This document shows, in pieces, positions 1 to 6,635 of a stretch of 9,924 nucleotides of DNA. The translations under genes were made by a program, and so were the position numbers. Numbering within the stretch: the first letter of the stretch is position 1; each line of letters begins with the position of its first letter. Below the pieces are notes generated by a model. It made no database searches, had not been told where the DNA came from, and saw nothing but the letters and a program-made list of their open reading frames with translations. Source of the DNA: Bacteroidota bacterium (GTDB lineage Bacteria; Bacteroidota; Bacteroidia; Flavobacteriales_D; Crocinitomicaceae); contig VGML01000068.1 in NCBI GenBank assembly GCA_016866415.1, positions 1 to 9,924 of the forward strand. The letters are read 5' to 3'.

Positions 1-267
1 TGAACGATTTAAATTCTTTTCTATGCCAGAAACAATATGTCGAAGCGAAAATTTATCCTCAGGCCCTTCCTTTGGTCTACCCAAGTGAGACATGATGATT
101 AAACTTCCTCCTTGCTTCAAGATGTAGTTCAAAGTTGGCAATGCCGCTCGGATTCGTTTATCATCTGTAATTTCAAGTGTTTCTTTATTCAAAGGAACAT
201 TGAAGTCCACACGTATTAATACTTTTTTATCATTGAAAGAATAGGAATCAAAATCCGCCATAATCAT
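1..267 (-). CDS. pgk: Phosphoglycerate kinase, N-terminal part (cut by window edge)
   Basis: Cytoplasmic glycolytic enzyme that transfers a phosphate between 1,3-bisphosphoglycerate and ADP. Only the first ~89 residues are in the window; the gene continues past the left edge. The translation has the family's opening signature [13 protein letters not shown], then [13 protein letters not shown] and [11 protein letters not shown], which hold the substrate-binding Arg/Asp/Asn and the His-Leu-Gly-Arg segment of the N-terminal domain. Two in-frame ATGs are possible: 267 (MIMADFD) or 261 (MADFDSY). A perfect TAnnTTTG box at 277-284 would start transcription only a few bases before the first, which slightly favours 261. 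The gene is divergent from the aminopeptidase gene, with ~105 bases between the starts. Family identity is nearly certain; the exact start is not. Confidence 0.95.
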   Translation of the reverse strand, partial: MIMADFDSYSFNDKKVLIRVDFNVPLNKETLEITDDKRIRAALPTLNYILKQGGSLIIMSHLGRPKEGPEDKFSLRHIVSGIEKNLNRS

Positions 268-276
268 TGCTTTTAG

Positions 277-284
277 CAAAAGTA
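277..284 (-). promoter_or_regulatory. Candidate -7 promoter box of pgk
   Basis: On the minus strand this reads TACTTTTG, a full match to the Bacteroidota -7 consensus TAnnTTTG, ending 9 bases before the first possible pgk ATG. No convincing TTG is seen 19 bases upstream, so only the -7 half is supported. If used, the 5' leader would be about 4-10 bases. Confidence 0.4.
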
Positions 285-325
285 ATTATTCATGCTTACT
301 TTTTGAATAAATACCTCTAATTGAA

Positions 326-355
326 TTGAATTATCAAATAATTTGTGCAGTTTTG
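326..355 (+). promoter_or_regulatory. Candidate promoter of the M1 aminopeptidase gene
   Basis: TTG at 326-328 is followed after exactly 19 bases by CAGTTTTG at 348-355, one base away from the Bacteroidota -7 consensus TAnnTTTG. The spacing is the canonical one. The ATG at 372 lies 16 bases beyond, giving a short leader of about 10 bases. It is a consensus match only. Confidence 0.45.
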
Positions 356-371
356 TGCTAAATAACGTTTT

Positions 372-3041
372 ATGAAGAAATATCTTATTGGTTTATCCAT
401 ATTCTCAGTTTTATTAGGTTGTAAGGTCGGGGAATCTGATTCAGATGAAGTTTCCGTTATTGAAATCGAAGACACAGAAGTTTATGATGAATTCCTTGAT
501 GAACCATATGATATTTCGGGTGATGAGGAATTTTTTCTTGAGGATGAAGTTCCAATGCGTGGAATTTATAACCCATCGAGAACATTACTTACAGACTTGA
601 TTCACACGAAATTGGAAGTCAACTTTAATTGGGAGAAGTCTCAATTGAACGGAAAAGCCACCATTACAGCAAAACAACACTTTTACGCATCAGATAGTTT
701 GATATTAGACGCTAAAGGAATGGACATTAAAAAAGTTGAAATGGGAGGTAAACCGTTGTCTTTTACCTATGAAGACTCTTTAAAACTTCGCATTAAAATG
801 GATAGAAAATACAATCGGGATGAGAAATTTACTCTTTCTATCGATTATACCTCTAAACCTGAGGATCGCGAAACCTCAGGGAGCGCTGCAATAACTTCCG
901 ATAAAGGGTTGTATTTCATCAATCCTAAAAACGAGAAAGATGGCAATATGCCTCAAATTTGGACGCAAGGTGAAACGGAAGCTAATTCAGTTTGGTTTCC
1001 AACCATTGACGCACCAAATTCCAAATCAACTCAGGAAATGTATATCACTGTGCAAGATAAATATGTGACCCTTTCCAACGGTAAATTGGTTTCTTCCAAA
1101 AAGAATGCTGATGGTACACGAACAGATTGTTGGAAACAGGATTTACCACATGCTCCTTATTTGTTTATGATGGCGGTGGGTGAATTTAAAGTGGTGAAGG
1201 ATACCTACACTCGTTCTGATGGGTCAAAAATGGAAGTTAACTACTATGTTGAACCAGAATACGAGCAAAACGCAAAAGCAATTTTCGGAGAAACGCCAAC
1301 AATGATTAAGTTCTTCTCGCAAAAATTAGGGGTTGAATACCCATGGGACAAATACAGCCAAATTGTTGTAAGAGACTATGTTTCAGGAGCGATGGAAAAT
1401 ACTGGAGCTGTTATTTTTGGCGAATATGTTTATAAAAACGACCGTGAATTGCTTGACGGAAACGACCAGTCAACAATCGCTCACGAATTGTTCCACCATT
1501 GGTTTGGGGATTTGGTAACATGCGAGTCATGGGCTAATTTGCCTTTGAACGAGTCTTTTGCCAACTATTCACAATATTTATGGGACGAATATCGATTTGG
1601 TCTTGATGAAGCCGATTACCAGGCGGAGCAGGAGGCTACTGGTTATTTTGATGCTGGTTCTTACCAAGGGTATCACAATTTAATTTGGTATGGTCACAAC
1701 GATAAAGAAGAAATGTTTGATGGGCACTCCTATAATAAAGGAGGTCGTATTTTACACATGCTACGTAACTATTTAGGTGATGAAGCTTTCTTTAAAGGAT
1801 TGAATAATTATTTGGTAACCAATAAATTTAAAACAACCGAAGTTCACAACCTGCGAATGGCATTTGAAGAAGTTTCTGGTGAGGACTTGAATTGGTTCTT
1901 CGATCAGTGGTTCCTTGGGAAAGGACATCCGATTATTCATACCACACAAACAGTTGATAAAGAAAATAACACCGTTACAATTGGCATCAAACAACGTCAA
2001 CAAACAGATGATTTCCCCGTTTATAAAATTCCGACTAATGTTGCAATTTGGGACGCAAACGGCAAACGAATTGAAAAAATAACGATGGACTCAGTTGAGC
2101 AGTCTTTTACATTCGCATATTCAGGGGAACTAAAAAATGTTCTTTTTGACGTTGATCAAGTTTTACTTGGAAAATTTTATGAAGATAAGCCGACTAATCA
2201 ATTTATCCATCAGTATTACAATTCTGAGCGTTATCGCTCGAAACTGACAGCTTTGAAACGTGTAAGCAGAGTAAAAAGTGATGCTTCTGAAAAAATGATA
2301 TTCGACGCGATGAATGATTCATTTTGGGGCATAAGATTAAATGCCATTTCATTATTCGAAATTGTAAAAAATAAATTGACAGATCAAGGAATGAATCGAA
2401 TTAAGGATATTGCTGTCAAGGATTCAAAACCGCAAGTTCGAGAGGCTGCCATCAATTATCTAAAAACACTACCTACTTCAGAGGCTACGGTTATGTTGAA
2501 TAAAATCATTGAAAATGATAAGTCTTTCACGGTAATTTCAGCTGCACTTCAGGCACTTATCGAAGTAAATCCTGATGAAGCACTAAAAGTAGCTCGTAAC
2601 CTTGAAAAAGACAACAATAAAAACATCAGCGTTGTTTTAGCTGAAGTATACGGACAAAAAGGAGAAGTTCAGGAAAATACGTTCTTCGAAAAGCAAATCA
2701 ACGAAGGCAAATTGAAAGGGTATGACGAATTACGTGTACTAATCGGATATGCAGTATACATCATGCGTATGGATATCGATTTACAAGAAAAATCACATGC
2801 CATCTATACCATGATGAATGAAAAAGGAGGATCAAGCGTTAAAATGTACTTGTCCCGAATCATCGAATACAACATTAATACATACAGTGAAAAAATTAAC
2901 GAACTCGATATGGAAATCGCTCAGTTGGAAGAAGCTAAAGCTTTCGGACAAGCGGATGATAAAAAACGTATCAAACAACGTTACGAAGATTTGATCAATA
3001 ATCTTTCCACTTTGGTTAATACTGAAGAGTTGGGATATTAA
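372..3041 (+). CDS. Lipoprotein M1-family zinc aminopeptidase with C-terminal helical repeat region
   Basis: 889 residues. M1 metallopeptidases remove N-terminal amino acids from peptides. The zinc site HExxH-x18-E is complete: H371, H375 and E394 bind zinc, E372 is the general base. The GAMEN exopeptidase motif is at 339-343, and a likely transition-state tyrosine is Y454 in the YNKGG segment. Residues 1-17 form a lipoprotein signal ending in the lipobox LLGC (C17), so the mature protein should be lipid-anchored beyond the inner membrane. Residues 21-60 are strikingly acidic: 19 of 40 are Asp/Glu, with no Lys/Arg. The N-terminal beta domain is roughly 65-275 and the catalytic domain 280-515. 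From ~620 to ~800 there are helical HEAT-like repeats (for example 'DSKPQVREAAINYLK'), with a charged helical tail after ~850. The gene stands alone on the plus strand and converges on mtnA. A role in scavenging extracellular peptides is inferred from location and family. Confidence 0.93.
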   Translation: MKKYLIGLSIFSVLLGCKVGESDSDEVSVIEIEDTEVYDEFLDEPYDISGDEEFFLEDEVPMRGIYNPSRTLLTDLIHTKLEVNFNWEKSQLNGKATITAKQHFYASDSLILDAKGMDIKKVEMGGKPLSFTYEDSLKLRIKMDRKYNRDEKFTLSIDYTSKPEDRETSGSAAITSDKGLYFINPKNEKDGNMPQIWTQGETEANSVWFPTIDAPNSKSTQEMYITVQDKYVTLSNGKLVSSKKNADGTRTDCWKQDLPHAPYLFMMAVGEFKVVKDTYTRSDGSKMEVNYYVEPEYEQNAKAIFGETPTMIKFFSQKLGVEYPWDKYSQIVVRDYVSGAMENTGAVIFGEYVYKNDRELLDGNDQSTIAHELFHHWFGDLVTCESWANLPLNESFANYSQYLWDEYRFGLDEADYQAEQEATGYFDAGSYQGYHNLIWYGHNDKEEMFDGHSYNKGGRILHMLRNYLGDEAFFKGLNNYLVTNKFKTTEVHNLRMAFEEVSGEDLNWFFDQWFLGKGHPIIHTTQTVDKENNTVTIGIKQRQQTDDFPVYKIPTNVAIWDANGKRIEKITMDSVEQSFTFAYSGELKNVLFDVDQVLLGKFYEDKPTNQFIHQYYNSERYRSKLTALKRVSRVKSDASEKMIFDAMNDSFWGIRLNAISLFEIVKNKLTDQGMNRIKDIAVKDSKPQVREAAINYLKTLPTSEATVMLNKIIENDKSFTVISAALQALIEVNPDEALKVARNLEKDNNKNISVVLAEVYGQKGEVQENTFFEKQINEGKLKGYDELRVLIGYAVYIMRMDIDLQEKSHAIYTMMNEKGGSSVKMYLSRIIEYNINTYSEKINELDMEIAQLEEAKAFGQADDKKRIKQRYEDLINNLSTLVNTEELGY

Positions 3042-3067
3042 ATTCCATTGGTATTTTTAACCTTTTA

Positions 3068-3092
3068 TACTTTCGAAGTAACTCTTTGAGTT
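3068..3092. repeat. Two abutting 13-base hairpins between convergent genes
   Basis: TACTTTCGAAGTA (3068-3080) and AACTCTTTGAGTT (3080-3092) each form a 5-bp stem with a 3-base loop and share one base. They fill the 68-base gap between the stop codons of the aminopeptidase and mtnA. Neither is followed by a clear T-run on either strand, so calling them a terminator would be a guess. Confidence 0.3.
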
Positions 3093-3109
3093 TAGATAGT
3101 TATAAATTG

Positions 3110-4198
3110 CTACTTGTATTCAGGGAATAAATTTGTAATTCCTTCCTCATTTGCTTCACAAACACCTCTCTCGGTAATTAAAGCAGTGACCAATCTTGCC
3201 GGAGTGACATCAAAACCGTAATTTCTTGCTTTTGTTGTTTCTGGACAAATTAACACGCGGTCTATTTCACCATCTGAGAAACGTTTACCTTCGAAATAAC
3301 GCACTTCATCTTGATCACGTTCTTCTATCGGAATTTCTTTGAGTCCATCTCGAATTCGCATATCTAAAGTCGTAGAAGGAAGAGCCACATAAAAAGGAAT
3401 GTTATTGTCTTTGGCCGCAAGCGCTTTGAGATAAGTTCCAATTTTGTTAGCCACATCTCCATTTCGAGTCGTTCGATCAGTTCCTACAATCACCATGTCA
3501 ACCATTCCGTGTTGCATTAAATGTCCACCTGTATTATCCACAATTAAACTATGATCAATACCATGACGAGTCAACTCGTAGGCCGTCAAATTTGAACCTT
3601 GGTTACGCGGTCGTGTTTCGTCTACCCACACATGCACTTTTATTCCTTTTTGATGCGCTTGGTAAATAGGCGAAGTGATTGTTCCCCATTCAATACAACC
3701 GAGCATTCCAGCGTTACAATGGGTTAAAATATTGACTACTTCTCCTTTCTTTCTTTTCGAAATCGCTTCAATGATTGGTAATCCGTGAACACCAATCATT
3801 CGACATGTTTCAACATCTTCTTCAACAATTTTACCGGCTTCAATCCAAGCAGTTTGAAGAAAATCTTCTGATAAATCCAAAGCTTTTTTCATTCGATCTA
3901 ATGCCCAGAATAAATTGATTGCCGTAGGTCTCGAATTCCGCAAAGCTTCAAAGGCTTCATCTAAAAAGTTTCCGTCCAATTGTTTTTCAATCATTTCCCT
4001 TACAGCCAAATAAATGCCATATGCCGCTGTTGCACCAATTAATGGGGCTCCTCGCACCGTCATGTTTTTAATGGCTAGCTCAGCATCCTTGTAAGACGTG
4101 AGTTTTACGTTAACCACATTGTGGGGCAACCTCCGTTGGTCAATTACTTCAACATATTTATCTTCAGTTAGCCAAATTGTTCTGAATTTATTCGACAT
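3110..4198 (-). CDS. mtnA: S-methyl-5-thioribose-1-phosphate isomerase
   Basis: 362 residues, full length for the family. MtnA converts 5-methylthioribose-1-phosphate to 5-methylthioribulose-1-phosphate in the cytoplasmic methionine salvage pathway, which recycles the methylthioadenosine left by SAM-dependent reactions. Diagnostic motifs are VRGAPLIGATAAYG (~48-61), LTHCNAGML with the catalytic cysteine C161, DETRPRNQGSNLTAYEL (~193-209), and VGTDRTTRNGDVANKIGT with the catalytic aspartate D241. These match the Cys/Asp pair known from the Bacillus subtilis enzyme. Family relatives include eIF2B-like proteins and ribose-1,5-bisphosphate isomerases, but the Cys/Asp context favours MtnA. The start MSNKFRTIWL at 4198 is supported by a promoter match just upstream. 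Its substrate-forming partner (MtnK, or MTA phosphorylase) is not in the window. metK, which makes SAM, lies about 1.1 kb upstream on the same strand. Confidence 0.95.
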   Translation of the reverse strand: MSNKFRTIWLTEDKYVEVIDQRRLPHNVVNVKLTSYKDAELAIKNMTVRGAPLIGATAAYGIYLAVREMIEKQLDGNFLDEAFEALRNSRPTAINLFWALDRMKKALDLSEDFLQTAWIEAGKIVEEDVETCRMIGVHGLPIIEAISKRKKGEVVNILTHCNAGMLGCIEWGTITSPIYQAHQKGIKVHVWVDETRPRNQGSNLTAYELTRHGIDHSLIVDNTGGHLMQHGMVDMVIVGTDRTTRNGDVANKIGTYLKALAAKDNNIPFYVALPSTTLDMRIRDGLKEIPIEERDQDEVRYFEGKRFSDGEIDRVLICPETTKARNYGFDVTPARLVTALITERGVCEANEEGITNLFPEYK

Positions 4199-4210
4199 TT
4201 AGAATATTAA

Positions 4211-4241
4211 AAAACATAAGTAAATAAAAAAGACCGGCAAA
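4211..4241 (-). promoter_or_regulatory. Candidate mtnA promoter overlapping the upstream terminator
   Basis: On the minus strand TTTG (4241-4238) is followed after exactly 19 bases by TATGTTTT (4218-4211), seven of eight agreeing with TAnnTTTG (last base T instead of G). The ATG of mtnA is at 4198, so the leader would be about 7 bases. The TTTG lies in the loop of the terminator hairpin at 4229-4251. Confidence 0.55.
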
Positions 4242-4251
4242 ACCGGCCTTT
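4226..4251 (-). terminator. Intrinsic terminator of the TRL lipoprotein operon
   Basis: On the minus strand AAAGGCCGG (4251-4243) pairs with CCGGTCTTT (4237-4229) around the loop TTTTG: 9 bp including one G-U pair, followed by a run of six T (4231-4226, the first three within the stem). It begins about 20 bases after the stop codon of the last TRL gene. On the plus strand the G-U becomes an A-C mismatch, so the structure is oriented for leftward transcription. Confidence 0.8.
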
Positions 4252-4270
4252 GTTCTTTAACTAAAATAAT

Positions 4271-4549
4271 TTACTCTCCTGTTACAACAGTAGTGTAAGT
4301 TGTAGAAAAAATTCCACCTGTTACTTTCCAGTCAACAGTTGCAATTTTGGTAATACCGCCATTTTTTGCAGCTGTTATTGCTCCAAGATCAGTTTGACCA
4401 AATGTGATGTTTAAAAAGATTTTTCTACTCGCCTCTCCTCTTTTTTCACCAACAGGATGGTTCGTTACCATCAATGGTCCAGAGATAGAACATGACCCTA
4501 GAAATCCAGCTAATACGAACCCAATTCCTAATTTTGTTATTTTTTTCAT
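4271..4549 (-). CDS. TRL-like family lipoprotein (third of three)
   Basis: 92 residues. Residues 1-20 form a lipoprotein signal peptide (MKK start, hydrophobic core, lipobox LGSC with C20), so the mature ~72-residue protein should be membrane-anchored in the periplasm or on the outer membrane. The mature part carries the TRL-like core shared with the two upstream genes: MVTNHPVGEKRG (~27-38), then a variable middle, then AAKNGGITKIATVDWKVT, and a VVTGE terminus. The family's function is unknown; the name comes from a tRNA-associated locus elsewhere, and no tRNA is present here. It is last in a three-gene minus-strand operon, 17 bases after its neighbour and directly before a terminator. The start context GAAGAA-ATG resembles that of the second gene. 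Confidence 0.85.
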   Translation of the reverse strand: MKKITKLGIGFVLAGFLGSCSISGPLMVTNHPVGEKRGEASRKIFLNITFGQTDLGAITAAKNGGITKIATVDWKVTGGIFSTTYTTVVTGE

Positions 4550-4566
4550 TTCTTCAATTTTTAAGA

Positions 4567-4902
4567 TTATTCTCCAGCAACAATAAATTCTTTCTTAACA
4601 AAGAATACATAGGATGTGATTTTGTAATCTACAGCGCCTATTTTCTCAATGCCTCCATTTTCAGCTGCTTCAACAATTCCGAAATTCTTGTTTAACATTA
4701 ATCCGTGAAAAATGGTTTTTCCACTTGTTGGAGCCATTGCGGCAGAGCTTTGACTAGCGCCACTGAAAAAACAAATTGTAGAAGACGTTCCTACTTTTTC
4801 ACCTAAATCATTATTTGTAACAATAAATGGTGTTGTTACTCCACATGAGTTCATGGCAAATACAAAACCAAGAGCTCCTAATATGTATGATATCTTTTTC
4901 AT
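4567..4902 (-). CDS. TRL-like family lipoprotein with Ser/Ala/Gly-rich insertion (second of three)
   Basis: 111 residues, the longest of the triad. It has a lipoprotein signal ending MNSC (C20). The shared core is present: FIVTNNDLGEKVG (~26-38), AAENGGIEKIGAVDYKIT (~79-96) and an IVAGE terminus. Between the two core parts, residues ~41-70 form an insertion that is absent or shorter in the other two, rich in Ser, Ala and Gly, with a second cysteine (C44 in the mature protein). It lies 13 bases after the upstream TRL gene and 17 before the next, so the three are very likely co-transcribed. It is a paralogue by duplication and divergence. Function is unknown; a structural or binding role at the cell envelope is only a guess from the lipobox. 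Confidence 0.85.
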   Translation of the reverse strand: MKKISYILGALGFVFAMNSCGVTTPFIVTNNDLGEKVGTSSTICFFSGASQSSAAMAPTSGKTIFHGLMLNKNFGIVEAAENGGIEKIGAVDYKITSYVFFVKKEFIVAGE

Positions 4903-4915
4903 TTTCTTCTAATTT

Positions 4916-5173
4916 TTATTCACCAGTTACAATTGTTTTTACAAAAGGAAAAATGAAATACGTAGTTCTTACTTCAACCGTTCCAATTTTCGTAATCTCT
5001 CCATTCTGACAAGCTTTTTCTAAGCTTATGTCTTTCTCAGCTCCAATAAGTGCCAATTTTGCCACTCCTTTTTTCGTTCCTACAGGATTGTCAGTTACCA
5101 TGTAGGTGCTTGTTACACACGAGGCGAAAAACAAGGTACAACCCGCAAAGGCTAAAAATTTCAATTTCTTCAT
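4916..5173 (-). CDS. TRL-like family lipoprotein (first of three)
   Basis: 85 residues, the most compact member. A signal peptide ends FASC (C19), with an extra cysteine inside the signal (C12). The mature sequence has YMVTDNPVGTKKG (~24-36), KACQNGEITKIGTVEVRTT (~53-71) and the terminus IVTGE, the same three blocks as in the two downstream paralogues. It is probably the promoter-proximal gene of the operon: 104 bases separate it from the end of metK, where a weak terminator-like AT-rich hairpin is visible. No clean -33/-7 pair with 19-base spacing was found before it. Function is unknown. Family assignment rests on the blocks and the lipoprotein layout recalled for TRL-like proteins. Confidence 0.83.
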   Translation of the reverse strand: MKKLKFLAFAGCTLFFASCVTSTYMVTDNPVGTKKGVAKLALIGAEKDISLEKACQNGEITKIGTVEVRTTYFIFPFVKTIVTGE

Positions 5174-5220
5174 AATTTTAATTGTTTTGTTAAAAATAGT
5201 AAAAAAACTTAGAACAATGT

Positions 5221-5260
5221 AAAAAACAAAAATTCCCGATTCAAAAAACCAGGATTTTTG
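5221..5260 (-). terminator. Possible weak terminator of metK
   Basis: On the minus strand the arms AAAAATCC (5259-5252) and GGAATTTTT (5236-5228) can pair with one bulged base around a ~15-base loop, followed by a T-run at 5226-5221. It lies ~20 bases after the metK stop codon. The stem is AT-rich and therefore weak. Confidence 0.3.
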
Positions 5261-5277
5261 ATTTTTAAGTTAATAAT

Positions 5278-6558
5278 TTAAATTCCAAAAGCAGACTTAA
5301 CTTTATCTACATAGTCTAGCTTCTCCCATGTAAATAATTCAACTTCTATGGATTTCTTTTTTCCATCAGACTCTGTAAATGATTTAGTAACAACTTCGTT
5401 TTTACGACCCATGTGACCATAAGCAGCTGTCTCAGAATAAATTGGGTTGCGTAATTTTAAACGTTGCTCAATAGCATAAGGGCGCATATCGAAAATTGCT
5501 TCAACTTTGCGAGCAATTTCTCCATCTGTCATGTTCACTTTCGCTTTTCCATAAGTATTAATAAATAATCCGCAAGGTTTTGCAACCCCAATTGCATAAG
5601 AAACTTGAACAAGTACCTCATCACACAATCCTGCTGCAACCAAGTTTTTTGCAATGTGACGCGTTGCATAAGCTGCAGATCGGTCAACTTTGGATGGATC
5701 CTTTCCAGAGAAAGCACCACCACCATGCGCTCCTTTTCCACCATAGGTGTCAACGATAATTTTACGACCTGTCAAACCAGTATCTCCGTGAGGACCACCA
5801 ATCACAAATTTCCCAGTTGGGTTGATAAGGAAAGTTATTTTATCATTGAATAGCGCTTGTAATTCTGGCTTTAGTTTTTCCTTCACTCGCGGAATTACAA
5901 TCTCTGTTATGTCTTTTTTAATCTTAGCAAGCATGTTGTCCACAGAATCAAACTCATCATGTTGCGTTGAAACAACAATCGTATCAATTCGCTGAGGAAC
6001 ATTGTCATCAGAATATTCAATCGTTACTTGCGACTTCGAATCGGGGCGAAGATAAGGAATCAAACTAGCTTCATTATTACGAATGTAAGATAACTCTTGT
6101 AAAATTTTGTGAGCCAAATCCAAGGCCAATGGCATGTAATTTTCAGTTTCTTTTGTTGCATAACCAAACATCATTCCTTGGTCACCGGCTCCTTGTGCAT
6201 TTGCTTTTGATTCAAAATCAGGATTTACAACCGCTCGGTCAACTCCTTGATTGATGTCGTCAGATTGATCATGCAGAGCTGAAATAATACCACAAGACCT
6301 TGCATCGAACATGTAATCAGACTTTGTATAACCAATTTTTTCAATCGTTTCGCGAGCAATTTTTTGAACATCCAAATACTTTGTTGTTTTTATCTCTCCA
6401 GCCAATACCACCAAACCAGTTGTTACCAATGTTTCACAAGCAACTTTTGATTCGGGATCCAAAGCCATGAAATTATCGATTAATGCATCCGATATTTGAT
6501 CAGAAACTTTGTCTGGGTGTCCTTCAGAAACTGATTCAGAGGTAAATAAATAAGCCAT
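5278..6558 (-). CDS. metK: S-adenosylmethionine synthetase (methionine adenosyltransferase)
   Basis: 426 residues. This cytoplasmic enzyme makes SAM from methionine and ATP, with Mg2+ and K+. Family signatures are all present: [15 protein letters not shown] with H14 and D16 near the phosphates, [12 protein letters not shown] (~123-134), [21 protein letters not shown] (~254-274, written here as the conserved block), and the phosphate-binding glycine-rich [19 protein letters not shown] (~279-297). It is some 40 residues longer than the E. coli enzyme; extra residues appear mid-protein around 165-240 and near the C-terminus (~395-405). The start [17 protein letters not shown] at 6558 matches the usual N-terminus. 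It lies 77 bases after paaH on the same strand. No SAM riboswitch fold was recognised in that short gap. mtnA further downstream recycles the by-product of SAM use. Confidence 0.97.
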   Translation of the reverse strand: MAYLFTSESVSEGHPDKVSDQISDALIDNFMALDPESKVACETLVTTGLVVLAGEIKTTKYLDVQKIARETIEKIGYTKSDYMFDARSCGIISALHDQSDDINQGVDRAVVNPDFESKANAQGAGDQGMMFGYATKETENYMPLALDLAHKILQELSYIRNNEASLIPYLRPDSKSQVTIEYSDDNVPQRIDTIVVSTQHDEFDSVDNMLAKIKKDITEIVIPRVKEKLKPELQALFNDKITFLINPTGKFVIGGPHGDTGLTGRKIIVDTYGGKGAHGGGAFSGKDPSKVDRSAAYATRHIAKNLVAAGLCDEVLVQVSYAIGVAKPCGLFINTYGKAKVNMTDGEIARKVEAIFDMRPYAIEQRLKLRNPIYSETAAYGHMGRKNEVVTKSFTESDGKKKSIEVELFTWEKLDYVDKVKSAFGI

Positions 6559-6635
6559 TTTTAAAATTTTAGGTTTGTAAAGTTACTAAGAAGATTTATA
6601 AGTTTTAATTAAATCGATCTCGACAAGCAATAAAA

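Noticed and set aside
4404..5009. Plus-strand open frames over the TRL genes
   Set aside because: They lie opposite three clear lipoprotein genes and have low-complexity, Phe/Ser/Leu-rich translations typical of antisense AT-rich DNA.
5174..5277. Promoter for the TRL operon
   Set aside because: Possible TTG and TA-type boxes exist in the T-rich stretch, but none combine with 19-base spacing and a good -7 box, so no site was called.
4199..5280. tRNA gene near the TRL-like genes, as the family name might suggest
   Set aside because: No cloverleaf, T-loop or CCA-proximal pattern was found in any gap of this region.
5535..5853. Open frames on both strands inside metK (5535-5753 minus, 5605-5853 plus)
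   Set aside because: They overlap the highly conserved core of metK in other frames, and their translations show no family pattern or compositional sense.
6559..6635. SAM riboswitch upstream of metK
   Set aside because: The gap is only 77 bases, AT-rich, and no multi-stem junction or terminator stem could be drawn.
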